A DNA stretch of 45,336 nt from an uncultured Lachnospiraceae bacterium (lineage in GTDB: Bacteria > Bacillota > Clostridia > Lachnospirales > Lachnospiraceae): contig CACXGE010000105.1 of assembly GCA_902767135.1 (NCBI GenBank), forward strand, positions 1 through 45,336. Direction: 5' to 3'. The position numbers and the translations under genes are program-made. Under the pieces are notes generated by a model. The model was not told the DNA's origin and did no database searches. It saw only the letters and a program-made list of their open reading frames with translations. Positions 17,016 to 25,122 of the stretch are shown here, one piece after another; the stretch's first letter is position 1, and every line of letters begins with the position of its first letter.

Positions 17016-17840
17016 TTACGGGTTATAAGATAACGTCTTGATATCTTTCACCAGGCGTTCCATCTGTACATCCAGACTACAGTCATACACCCCACCATCT
17101 GTTTCTATAAAGCACTGATTTTTTTCCAGGGAAGTGTCCTCTGTCACCTCAATGGAGTTCACATTAGGCAACATGGTCAACAATCTGTCCAGATTGGCTT
17201 TTACAACCACTGCATCTTCATGGCACACCCGAATATTAAATTCCTTACTCAGGTTAATTTTGCCAAGTGCACCGGATAAAATATGCATAATCATTGCCCT
17301 GGAAGTTGTAAACTGTACCCGAAAGACATACTCCATCAAATCTGCGATGTGCTCCACCAACTCCGGTTCCATGCTTTCTAACTTTGCATCATATTCTTCC
17401 ATGAAAGCCTTTTCTTTCTGTTCTAATTCCGCTTTCATTTGTTCTGTTTCTTCTAAGCCCTGCCGATATCCATCATCATATCCCTTTTTTCGGGATATTT
17501 CGTAGGCCTCATTTCGAATCATCTCCGCCTCAGTATTGGCCTGCTCTAACATCTGTTTTGCTTCCTGTCTGGCATTCTCTAAAATCTGTTCCGGAGTCGA
17601 TTCCTCTTCCTCCATAATCACTTCCAGTTCTTCTGCCGGCAAACCTTCTTGAAATTCACCTGTGGCATTTTCTCCTGTCTCTTCCTGCCCGGTCACTTCA
17701 ACCTGCGGAAAACCGCTAAAAGGTACAAAGTCCTCCTCAGGTGACAAGGCCTGTAATTTTTGAGCAACCAAATCATTATAATCTATCACCCTGGTATCTT
17801 CCCTGTGAATGATATATCCACCTTTCAGTAAATTAGACAA
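17016..17840 (-). CDS. fliH: Flagellar export ATPase regulator FliH
   Basis: FliH dimer binds FliI and tethers it to the C ring. The 274-residue protein has the family start (LLKGGYIIHREDTRVIDYNDLV), an acidic spacer, a long helical segment rich in Glu/Ala/Gln (EQILENARQEAKQMLEQANTEAEMIRNEAYE...), and a C-terminal globular domain related to ATP synthase delta (VKANLDRLLTMLPNVNSIEV...). I chose a TTG start at 17840 because GGAGGTGA lies exactly 8 nt upstream, within the end of fliG; GTG codons at 17852 and 17858 are alternatives. The gene overlaps fliG by 8 bp. Confidence 0.9.
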   Translation of the reverse strand: MSNLLKGGYIIHREDTRVIDYNDLVAQKLQALSPEEDFVPFSGFPQVEVTGQEETGENATGEFQEGLPAEELEVIMEEEESTPEQILENARQEAKQMLEQANTEAEMIRNEAYEISRKKGYDDGYRQGLEETEQMKAELEQKEKAFMEEYDAKLESMEPELVEHIADLMEYVFRVQFTTSRAMIMHILSGALGKINLSKEFNIRVCHEDAVVVKANLDRLLTMLPNVNSIEVTEDTSLEKNQCFIETDGGVYDCSLDVQMERLVKDIKTLSYNP

Positions 17841-18840
17841 TGATTTCGTCACCTCCACCTCTAGAGATTACAATTTCTGCAGAGTCTTCCAGCTTACGTA
17901 TGATATTAACAATCTTCTGCTGTGCTTCTTCCACATCCTTCAAACGTACAGGACCCATAAATTCCATATCTTCCTGAATCATAGCTACCAGACGTTTTGA
18001 CATATTTCTAAAGATAACACTTTGAACTTCTTCATTTGCACCCTTAAGCGCAGTAGCAAGGTCATTGTTATCCACATCTCTAAGCACACGCTGAATAGCT
18101 CTGTCGTCCAAAGACATAATATCTTCGAACACGAACATTTTTCTTCTGATTTCGTCTGCCAATTCCGGCTCGTCGATTTCCAGGTTTTCCATAATGTGTT
18201 TTTCTGTTCCTCTGTCTACTGTATTCAAGATATCTACGATAGCATCCACACCACCAATAATTGTGTAATCCTGATTTACAAGGGATGACAACTTACGTTC
18301 CAGAACTCGTTCCACTTCCTTAATGACATCCGGTGATGTTCTATCCATCACCGCAATACGCTTTGCTACATCGGCCTGTTTTTCCGGAGGCAGGGACGCC
18401 ACAATATTAGCTGCCTGTCCCGACGGCAGATATGCCAATATCAAGGCAATGGTCTGTGGATGCTCATCCTGAATAAAGTTCAACAACTGACTGGCATCGG
18501 TTTTTCTGACAAACTCAAAAGGTCGTACCTGCAAGGAGGCAGTCAACTTGTTGATAACATTCACTGCTTTTTCTGAACCAAGGGCTTTTTCCAAAAGGTC
18601 CTTGGCATATGTAATACCACCTTCTGCAATATACTGCTGTGCCAGACAAACTTCATAGAATTCGTTCAGTACATCTTCCTTCATTTTTGCTGAAACACTT
18701 CTGGTATTTGCTATTTCCAAAGTCAGGGTTTCGATTTCATCTTCCTTTAGCTGTTTAAATATCGTAGCAGATTTTTCAGGTCCAAGGGCGATTAAAAGCA
18801 TCGCCGCTTTTTGAACTCCGGTTAAGTCATCTCTTGACAT
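17833..18840 (-). CDS. fliG: Flagellar motor switch protein FliG
   Basis: Rotor protein that receives torque from MotA. The 335 residues show the N-terminal MS-ring-binding domain (DDLTGVQKAAMLLIALGPEKSATIFKQL), the middle domain with the EHPQTIALIL EHPQ motif, and the C-terminal torque domain with the charged helix (MFVFEDIMSLDDRAIQRVLRDVDNNDLATALKG). Typical length. It sits 6 bp after fliF, its MS-ring partner, and overlaps fliH by 8 bp. Confidence 0.98.
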   Translation of the reverse strand: MSRDDLTGVQKAAMLLIALGPEKSATIFKQLKEDEIETLTLEIANTRSVSAKMKEDVLNEFYEVCLAQQYIAEGGITYAKDLLEKALGSEKAVNVINKLTASLQVRPFEFVRKTDASQLLNFIQDEHPQTIALILAYLPSGQAANIVASLPPEKQADVAKRIAVMDRTSPDVIKEVERVLERKLSSLVNQDYTIIGGVDAIVDILNTVDRGTEKHIMENLEIDEPELADEIRRKMFVFEDIMSLDDRAIQRVLRDVDNNDLATALKGANEEVQSVIFRNMSKRLVAMIQEDMEFMGPVRLKDVEEAQQKIVNIIRKLEDSAEIVISRGGGDEIIV

Positions 18841-18846
18841 AATCTA

Positions 18847-20439
18847 TCACTCCCAATCCTCATTTAACCAGTTACGCAACAACGACGCAACTGCTTCTGG
18901 TTTTTCATCCACAAATTTTTCTATCATCTTTCTAGCTTCAGATCTATCGTCAAAGTCAATTTCTTCAAGATTTTCTCTCGTATCCTGCAACAACTGATCC
19001 ACTGATAATTCTGGTTCCAATTCTGTGATTTCCACAGGTCTTGTACTTCTGTACACCACAAATCCTAAAATAAGCAGAATTATAACTGCAAGAATTATAT
19101 TTAAATAATCCATGAGCTTAAAGGATTTCGTTTCCTTTGCCACATACATTGGCACATCGTATGCCACAATAGTAATATTTCCCTGTGCAATACCTGTCGC
19201 CTTGGAAACAAGCTCATAAAAACTGTCATCTACTTCTGTGGCTGTTGGCGTTCCATTATCCTGCTGATATTGTTCAAAGCTGGTACCCTCCAACAATCCC
19301 TGTGCTTCTAAGTCTTCTTCTTTATAAATTATGTGTTTTGTCACCACCAATGAAATAGAAGAATCTTCATATTTGATTGCCCCAGGAGTCTTTGAAGTAC
19401 TTGTCACCTTTTGATTTGGTGAATAATCTGTTGATGTATCTGTCACAGTCGAAGAACTTCCCTCACTGTCCTGAATGACATAGGTTTCATCATCATTGGA
19501 ATCTGTTCCCGGAACTCCCGCAACACCATTGGTAGACTCAGATTCATAATTATCCTGATGTGTTATCATACCCTCTGTTCTTCCATCCGGTGCCCAAAAT
19601 TCCTGTTGCGTCTCCGTTGACTCATCAAAATTCAACACAATGTTAGGAGAAACCTGAACATTGTCATACATCTTAGTGCTCAAAATTGCCTGTTGAACCT
19701 GAGACTTAATCAGATTCTCGGCCTGTGCCTTTGCCGAAAGCTGGGTGCTGGCATTTCCTGCACCCGTAGTAGCATCCGCCCCAGAAAAGATACTGTTGCC
19801 ATCTGTATCCATAATGGTTATCTTTTCTGTAGAACTGTTTCCCACTGCAGTCTGCAAAAATCTCGCCATGCTTCCAGCCATATCTGCATCCACTGTTCCG
19901 TTAAGCTGCAACATTACACTGACAGAGGTATCCTGTTTTTTAGAAAGAATCGTTCCATCATCCTCTGGCACATACATCTTTACATCTGCTGTTTCTACCA
20001 CTTCCATACTTTCCAATACTGTGGCGATATCCTCTTCATTATACAACTTATACTTTTTCTGTTTGTCACTTTCCGTTGTACTAAACCCACCATCCAACGC
20101 ATCACTGATGGTATATCCACTGGTAGGAATGTTATTAGATCCTAATAATAAAGCTGCATCTGTCAGCTGTTTCTTATCTACCTGAACGGTCAGATTATCT
20201 GACTTTATCTTATAAGAAATGCTTTCCTGATCTAACAGTTCCTTTACTTTTGCCGTTTCCTGCACATCCTCACAAGTGCGCAAATCCACATATGTAGCCC
20301 GATTGAATACAACTGCAAGAATCACCAGTGTGAGTACCACTGCGGCCACTGCACTTATCACTATCATTTTTTGTCTTGTATCATATCTATTCCAAAAGTC
20401 CATCAACTTCTTTTGGACTTCTCTCACTTTTTCACCCAT
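18847..20439 (-). CDS. fliF: Flagellar MS-ring protein FliF
   Basis: Forms the membrane MS ring on which the basal body is built. The 530 residues have an N-terminal transmembrane helix (about 25-46), ring-building motifs (NNIPTSGYTISDALDGG; EKKYKLYNEEDIATVLESMEVV-like block), a central disordered Ser/Thr/Asp-rich stretch, a C-terminal transmembrane helix (about 440-460) and the FliG-binding tail. The ATG has GGAGAC upstream. Second large gene after fliE in the standard flgB-flgC-fliE-fliF order. Confidence 0.97.
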   Translation of the reverse strand: MGEKVREVQKKLMDFWNRYDTRQKMIVISAVAAVVLTLVILAVVFNRATYVDLRTCEDVQETAKVKELLDQESISYKIKSDNLTVQVDKKQLTDAALLLGSNNIPTSGYTISDALDGGFSTTESDKQKKYKLYNEEDIATVLESMEVVETADVKMYVPEDDGTILSKKQDTSVSVMLQLNGTVDADMAGSMARFLQTAVGNSSTEKITIMDTDGNSIFSGADATTGAGNASTQLSAKAQAENLIKSQVQQAILSTKMYDNVQVSPNIVLNFDESTETQQEFWAPDGRTEGMITHQDNYESESTNGVAGVPGTDSNDDETYVIQDSEGSSSTVTDTSTDYSPNQKVTSTSKTPGAIKYEDSSISLVVTKHIIYKEEDLEAQGLLEGTSFEQYQQDNGTPTATEVDDSFYELVSKATGIAQGNITIVAYDVPMYVAKETKSFKLMDYLNIILAVIILLILGFVVYRSTRPVEITELEPELSVDQLLQDTRENLEEIDFDDRSEARKMIEKFVDEKPEAVASLLRNWLNEDWE

Positions 20440-20501
20440 CGGTTGTCTCCTAATCTATCTTCGCTTTTATATGTAACCTTTTCTTCGCTTCCTGCTGTCG
20501 A

Positions 20502-20816
20502 TTACATTTGCATATTCATTATGTCTTTATATGCCTCTAACACTTTATCCCTTACTGCAACCGTATAAGTCAAAGCACTGGATGCTTTATTCTGCGCAAT
20601 GGTCAAATCATGGGCATTCTCTGTCAAGCCCATAGCCCATTTCATTTCCTCATCTTGTGCCTTTAATTCCAAAGAGCTTGTCTCATTCATCATCCCCAAT
20701 GCAGCCTGATAAATTTTTGCGAAACCGTTTTCCGTATTTGTTGTAGTTATATCAGAAGCCCCCAATTCCTTTGTTAAATACGTCGCTCCTAAGCTATACA
20801 ATGACGATATATCCAT
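20502..20816 (-). CDS. fliE: Basal body protein FliE
   Basis: Small rod-MS ring junction protein of 104 residues. The C-terminal helical region with DLTIAQNKASSALTYTVAVRDKVLEAYKDIMNMQM is the FliE signature and is usually needed for export. 16 bp downstream of flgC and 62 bp upstream of the fliF start. Confidence 0.95.
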   Translation of the reverse strand: MDISSLYSLGATYLTKELGASDITTTNTENGFAKIYQAALGMMNETSSLELKAQDEEMKWAMGLTENAHDLTIAQNKASSALTYTVAVRDKVLEAYKDIMNMQM

Positions 20817-20831
20817 TTTTCATTTCCTCCC

Positions 20832-21272
20832 CTACTGTCCTAAGCTTAAGCCTTTCGTAACAATTGCCTTGCTTGATTCGAATGCCGTCGCATTTGCCTC
20901 ATATGCTCTGGTAGCATCAATCAGATTTGTCATTTCCGTTATAATATTCACATTAGGATAGGTTACATATCCGTCTTCATCCGCATCCGGATGGGAAGGA
21001 TCATATGCCCTTACCATTTCTGTTTCATAATCTTGAGAAACCTTTGTTACCTTTACACCAGATCCAGTCATATCCGCTCCAGTTCTTGCCAACACGTGAC
21101 TAAATGGCGTGTTGTTCTTTTCTGCAAAAGTGACTACCTTTCTTCGGTAAGCCTCTCCGTTTTCCGTTCTCGTAGTATTTGCATTGGCAATATTCTGAGT
21201 GATGATATCTGTTCTAAACCTCTGTGAAGTCATACCGGAAGCACAGATATCAAACGAATTAAATATAGACAT
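20832..21272 (-). CDS. flgC: Flagellar rod protein FlgC
   Basis: Proximal rod subunit of 146 residues with the shared rod/hook N terminus (SIFNSFDICASGMTSQRFRTDIITQNIANANTTRTENGEAYRRK) and the C-terminal heptad helix (NIITEMTNLIDATRAYEANATAFESSKAIVTKGLSLGQ). The MVRAYDPSHPDADEDGYVTYPNVN segment is specific to FlgC. It is 21 bp after flgB. Confidence 0.97.
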   Translation of the reverse strand: MSIFNSFDICASGMTSQRFRTDIITQNIANANTTRTENGEAYRRKVVTFAEKNNTPFSHVLARTGADMTGSGVKVTKVSQDYETEMVRAYDPSHPDADEDGYVTYPNVNIITEMTNLIDATRAYEANATAFESSKAIVTKGLSLGQ

Positions 21273-21293
21273 TTCTCATTCCTCCCCTGTCAA

Positions 21294-21695
21294 TTATTTC
21301 ATTACCGACTGTAAACGTTTAAACTCCGATGTCATACTGTCAATGAGTCCATTGTACTTTTCTGTATTCGCGGCCAATTCCACATTTTCCGTATCAATAT
21401 CTACATTATTCTTATCAATTCTATAGGAATAACCCACAGAATCTGTATAGGTTCCCACATCCAGAGAATCCAAATGTTCATTCACACGCCCTACCCTTGC
21501 GGTCTTGGTTTTATATTTGGATTGATATGCCCCCATTTCTTTTACTAATACACTCTCAAAGTCTACATCCTGGCGCTTATACCCTGGTGTATCAACATTT
21601 GCAATATTATTATTAATTGCCTTTCCCCTTAGCGCACTGGCGTCTGCTGCCTTTCCCAAAATATTCACATAGTTAAACGCGCTGGAACTAATCAT
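21294..21695 (-). CDS. flgB: Flagellar rod protein FlgB (first gene of the operon)
   Basis: Proximal rod subunit of 133 residues with the family N terminus (NYVNILGKAADASALRGKAINNNIANVDTPGYKRQDVDFESVL) and a short C-terminal helix. GGGAGATG lies upstream of the ATG at 21695. The gene opens the 21-kb flagellar transcript; the 394-bp gap upstream carries its promoter and the terminator of codY. Confidence 0.97.
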   Translation of the reverse strand: MISSSAFNYVNILGKAADASALRGKAINNNIANVDTPGYKRQDVDFESVLVKEMGAYQSKYKTKTARVGRVNEHLDSLDVGTYTDSVGYSYRIDKNNVDIDTENVELAANTEKYNGLIDSMTSEFKRLQSVMK

Positions 21696-21837
21696 ACTAC
21701 ATCTCCCTTTCCCATTTCATCATCTCATCATCTTCCATGATTCTTGATTATATAGAAATCCTTTTCACCGATTCATCCAGTATTAAAAGCTACTAACAGT
21801 TATCGGAAAGTCTGAACTGTCACAAAAACTACAATAC

Positions 21838-21866
21838 ATTATATAAGATTTTGTTAATTACCACAA
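21838..21866 (-). promoter_or_regulatory. Sigma-A-type promoter of the flagellar operon
   Basis: TTGTGG (21861-21866, -35) and a perfect TATAAT (21838-21843, -10) are spaced 17 bp apart on the minus strand. The start would be near 21831, giving a leader of about 135 nt before flgB. The leader includes TCCGATAA (21800-21807), a match to the sigma-D/sigma-28 -10 box but without a recognisable TAAA -35 box at the usual distance, and another TATAAT at 21747-21752 lacking a good -35. The rest of the 394-bp gap (21867-22023) is very AT-rich with long A/T runs and no gene I can support. Confidence 0.65.
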
Positions 21867-22023
21867 GACATTTTTTTGTATTTTGTTCATATTTCTTCAA
21901 TTTTTTTCAAAAAAAATAGCGACTTCATTTATATATGGTACTTTTTTCCCGAAATCTATTTCATTTTTTTGACATATTACACAATATTTCTTAATATTTT
22001 TGTAATATTCTTCTTTTTCAACA

Positions 22024-22056
22024 CTTTTTCTATTTCATCTATTGCAATAGAAAAAG
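22024..22056 (-). other. AT-rich nested palindrome downstream of codY
   Basis: Perfect 11-bp arms (CTTTTTCTATT at 22024-22034 and its complement at 22046-22056) enclose an 11-nt loop. A second perfect palindrome, CTATTGCAATAG (22039-22050), overlaps the loop and right arm, so two mutually exclusive hairpins can form. It is adjacent to the codY terminator and may belong to it. Confidence 0.55.
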
Positions 22057-22078
22057 AGTGATCATACACCACTCCTTT
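22051..22078 (-). terminator. Rho-independent terminator of codY
   Basis: On minus-strand RNA, AAAGGAGTG pairs with CACTCTTT (9-nt loop; one G-U pair), and the 3' arm runs directly into a TTTTT stretch. It lies 12 bp after the codY stop, separating codY from the flagellar operon. Confidence 0.65.
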
Positions 22079-22089
22079 CCATAAACCAT

Positions 22090-22869
22090 TTACAATTTTT
22101 CTTTTTTGATTCTTGCAATTTCTTCAAATACAACGTCATTTACAACTTTGATATATGTTCCCTTCATTCCTGAGGAACGGGATTCGATTACACCCGCACT
22201 TTCAAATTTACGCAAAGCGTTTACGATAACAGAGCGGGTAATACCTACCCTGTCTGCAATCTTACTTGCCACGAGAACTCCTTCATTGCCGTCTAACTCC
22301 TCAAAAATATGAGTAATTGCCTCAAACTCTGAAAAGGATAAAGTTCCGATTGCAGAGCGCACAATCTGAATCTTTCTAGTTTCCTCTGCACTTTCCTCAT
22401 TCACCGCACGCATCATTTCCAAGCCAACCACGGTCGTAGCATACTCACTCAAAATAATGTCATCAATCTCATACTGTTGGTTACACTTATAAATAAACAG
22501 TGTACCCAATCGTTCTCCTGCAATATCTATAGGTGTAATAATTGCCTGATACTTTCTCACATCCTCTGCTTCAAATCCTAAGGTCTGTAGATTCACATTT
22601 TCCTTTGTGGAAAGCACCCCCAACAACCGTTCATTCAGCATGACATCAATAAATCCACCCACCTGCTCCTGTATCAGTTCATGAATTTCATCTACCCCGG
22701 GACAACTTCCCACACCTAGAATCTTCCCTTTTTTACTAATCACCAGAATATTGGAATTTAAAATTCCCGTAAGCACCTGACATATGTCGTTAAACACTAC
22801 TTTATGAGAGCTATTGTTATGCAAAAGTTTATTGATTTTTCTAGTCTTATCTAACAACTGTACACTCAT
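22090..22869 (-). CDS. codY: Global nutrient-sensing repressor CodY
   Basis: GTP and branched-chain amino acid-sensing transcription regulator of low-GC Gram-positives. At 259 residues it equals the Bacillus protein in length. It has an N-terminal GAF domain (MSVQLLDKTRKINKLLHN...; ILVISKKGKILGVG) and a C-terminal winged helix (ASKIADRVGITRSVIVNALRKFESAGVIESRSSGMKGTYI). ATG 22869 has AGAGGTG upstream; an earlier GTG (22878) overlaps that site. It lies directly upstream of the flagellar operon, as in Bacillus, where CodY represses fla/che. I found no convincing CodY box (AATTTTCWGAAAATT) at flgB; the best A/T-run candidate near 21898-21916 has about five mismatches. Confidence 0.97.
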   Translation of the reverse strand: MSVQLLDKTRKINKLLHNNSSHKVVFNDICQVLTGILNSNILVISKKGKILGVGSCPGVDEIHELIQEQVGGFIDVMLNERLLGVLSTKENVNLQTLGFEAEDVRKYQAIITPIDIAGERLGTLFIYKCNQQYEIDDIILSEYATTVVGLEMMRAVNEESAEETRKIQIVRSAIGTLSFSEFEAITHIFEELDGNEGVLVASKIADRVGITRSVIVNALRKFESAGVIESRSSGMKGTYIKVVNDVVFEEIARIKKEKL

Positions 22870-22957
22870 TTTCCACACCTCTTTTTTATAATACAGTTAC
22901 CACAAAACTTATGGCTAAACTGTTACACAATCGATTAACTTTTCGTACGACAGCTTG

Positions 22958-22986
22958 ATTTTATCACATAATTCCCTCAAAATCAA
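22958..22986 (-). promoter_or_regulatory. Candidate codY promoter
   Basis: Minus strand TTGATT (22981-22986), 17 bp, TAAAAT (22958-22963). The inferred ~80-nt leader contains GTAACAGTTTAGCCATA (22910-22926), identical over 17 bp to part of the repeat element between dapA and dapB, and can fold through ACAGTT/AACTGT. The -35 box is only half conserved. Confidence 0.45.
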
Positions 22987-23008
22987 TGAATTGTTTCAAC
23001 TATTCCGT

Positions 23009-25090
23009 CTATTGTTTTTCTTCCGTTTCCTGTGGGTTTACAATTACCGTGCCACACTGTTCGTCAGCACACACCAGTTTATTTCCTTTCCACAGCATAT
23101 ACCCACCACATTTAGGACATTTTGTTGTGCTTGGTCTCTGCCATGACATAAACTCACATTCCGGATTATTCTCACATCCAAAATATTTTCTACCTTTTTT
23201 TGTCTTGCGAATCACAACTTCTTTTCCACAAAGAGGACAGGCAACTCCGATTTTTTCCAGGTATGGCTTGGTATTTCTACATTCTGGAAACCCTGGGCAG
23301 GCAAGAAACTTTCCATGGGGACCGTATTTTACCACCATATTTCTTCCGCATTCTTCACAGATGACATCCGTCACTTCATCCTCAATTTTTACCTTTTCCA
23401 GGTTTTTCTCTGCCATTTCTACAGCTTCGGCTAAATCCGGGTAAAAATTTCGGATTACTGTCTTATACGATACACATCCTTCCGCTATTTTATCCAACAA
23501 TAACTCAACATTTGCCGTAAAGCCCAAATCTGCAATACTTGGAAATGCTTCCTTCATCATATTATTGACCACTTCACCAATCTCTGTCACATAAAGGTTC
23601 TTGTTTTCCTTTGCAATATACCTTCTTCCAATAATGGTAGTGATTGTTGGTGCATAGGTACTTGGACGTCCTATTCCAAGCTCTTCTAAAGTTTTTACCA
23701 ACGCAGCTTCCGTGTAATGAGCTGGCGGCTGGGTAAAATGCTGCTTTGCATCCGTATCTTCTAACGTTAGTTCTCCTCCTACCTCCAGCATATCCACCGA
23801 CAGTTGCTTTTCCTTCTCTTCTTCACTATCTACATAAACACTCATAAATCCGTCAAAAGTCAATTTTGAACCCGATGCATGAAAGCGATATCCATTGGCG
23901 CCCAGCTTTATATTTACAGTGTCATAAATGGCCTCCGCCATCTGACTTGCCATAAACCGTTTCCATATCAACTGATAGAGACGAAATTCGTCTCTGCTTA
24001 AGTAATCCTTCATAAACACAGGAGTTCTGGACACATCCGTAGGACGAATCGCCTCATGTGCATCTTGAATCTTCGTATTATTTTTCAGAACTTTCACTGT
24101 TTCTGACACATATTTTTCACCATAATTTTGGGTTATGTATTCTCTGGTAGCCATAGAAGCTTCCTCTGAAATACGTGTGGAATCTGTACGAAGATAAGTA
24201 ATCACACCAACCGTGCCAGAGCCTTTGATTTCTATTCCTTCATAAAGTTTTTGAGCAATACGCATTGTCTTCTGCGTGGAAAAATTCAATGACTTTGCAG
24301 CCTCCTGCTGAAGTGTACTTGTGGTAAATGGTCGTGGAGAATTTTTAATTCTCTTGCTCTTCTTTATTTCCTCCACTACATATTTTGCATCTTTCAAATC
24401 CGCTAAAATTCCGTCCAACTGTTCCTTAGAAGTGATATGAATTTTCTTATCCTTACCATAGAACTTAAAGACAATAGGTTTTCTCGCCCCTTTCAGCTTA
24501 AAACTTTGCTCTAATGTCCAATATTCTTCCGGGATAAAGGAATTTATCTCCTCTTCTCTGTCACATATAATTCTAAGTGCCACCGACTGAACTCTTCCTG
24601 CACTAAGACCTCGTTTGATTTTCGCCCAAAGAAGAGGACTAATCTTGTACCCTACCATTCTGTCTAACATTCTTCTCGCCTGCTGGGCATCCACAAGATT
24701 CATATCAATTTCTCTTGCATTCTTAATGGATTCTTTCACTGCATTTTTTGTAATTTCATTAAAACTGATACGATACATTTTCTCCGGTGCAACCTTTAAG
24801 GACTGTGCCAGGTGCCAGGAAATTGCTTCTCCCTCACGGTCGGGGTCAGTTGCCAGATAAATTTTATCTGCCTTTTTCGCCGCTTTACGAAGTTGGGCCA
24901 AAATACCTCCCTTTCCTCGAATAGTAATATACTTAGGTTCAAAATCATTCTCAAAATCTATTCCCATCTGACTTTTCGGAAGATCCCTTACATGACCATT
25001 GGAAGCTAAAACTTCATAATTGCTCCCTAAAAACTTTTTTATTGTTTTCACCTTTGCCGGCGATTCCACGATAACCAGATACTTTGCCAT
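23009..25090 (-). CDS. topA: DNA topoisomerase I TopA
   Basis: Type IA topoisomerase that relaxes negative supercoils. The 693 residues have the Toprim domain with D82-x-D84-REGE, the 5Y-CAP domain with catalytic Tyr299 (GVITYLRTDSTRIS), and three C-terminal Cys4-type zinc-binding repeats (CEECGRNM...CPGFPEC; CPLCGKEV...CENNPEC; CPKCGGYM...CADEQC). Length is typical for Firmicutes. It is 32 bp after dprA in the same direction, the widespread dprA-topA pair. The gene after it is codY instead of the usual trmFO. Confidence 0.98.
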   Translation of the reverse strand: MAKYLVIVESPAKVKTIKKFLGSNYEVLASNGHVRDLPKSQMGIDFENDFEPKYITIRGKGGILAQLRKAAKKADKIYLATDPDREGEAISWHLAQSLKVAPEKMYRISFNEITKNAVKESIKNAREIDMNLVDAQQARRMLDRMVGYKISPLLWAKIKRGLSAGRVQSVALRIICDREEEINSFIPEEYWTLEQSFKLKGARKPIVFKFYGKDKKIHITSKEQLDGILADLKDAKYVVEEIKKSKRIKNSPRPFTTSTLQQEAAKSLNFSTQKTMRIAQKLYEGIEIKGSGTVGVITYLRTDSTRISEEASMATREYITQNYGEKYVSETVKVLKNNTKIQDAHEAIRPTDVSRTPVFMKDYLSRDEFRLYQLIWKRFMASQMAEAIYDTVNIKLGANGYRFHASGSKLTFDGFMSVYVDSEEEKEKQLSVDMLEVGGELTLEDTDAKQHFTQPPAHYTEAALVKTLEELGIGRPSTYAPTITTIIGRRYIAKENKNLYVTEIGEVVNNMMKEAFPSIADLGFTANVELLLDKIAEGCVSYKTVIRNFYPDLAEAVEMAEKNLEKVKIEDEVTDVICEECGRNMVVKYGPHGKFLACPGFPECRNTKPYLEKIGVACPLCGKEVVIRKTKKGRKYFGCENNPECEFMSWQRPSTTKCPKCGGYMLWKGNKLVCADEQCGTVIVNPQETEEKQ

Positions 25091-25122
25091 ATGCTCCTCC
25101 TTAGATGACTCTTTTTCGGCAT

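Noticed and set aside
21898..21916. Possible CodY box in the flgB upstream region
   Set aside because: About five mismatches to AATTTTCWGAAAATT in a stretch made of A and T runs; not better than chance in such sequence.
22998..23008. AACTATTCCGT next to the topA stop as a further copy of the repeat-family end
   Set aside because: Only 11 bp, in the opposite relative orientation to the 17-bp match nearby, and at the edge of topA coding sequence; may be chance.
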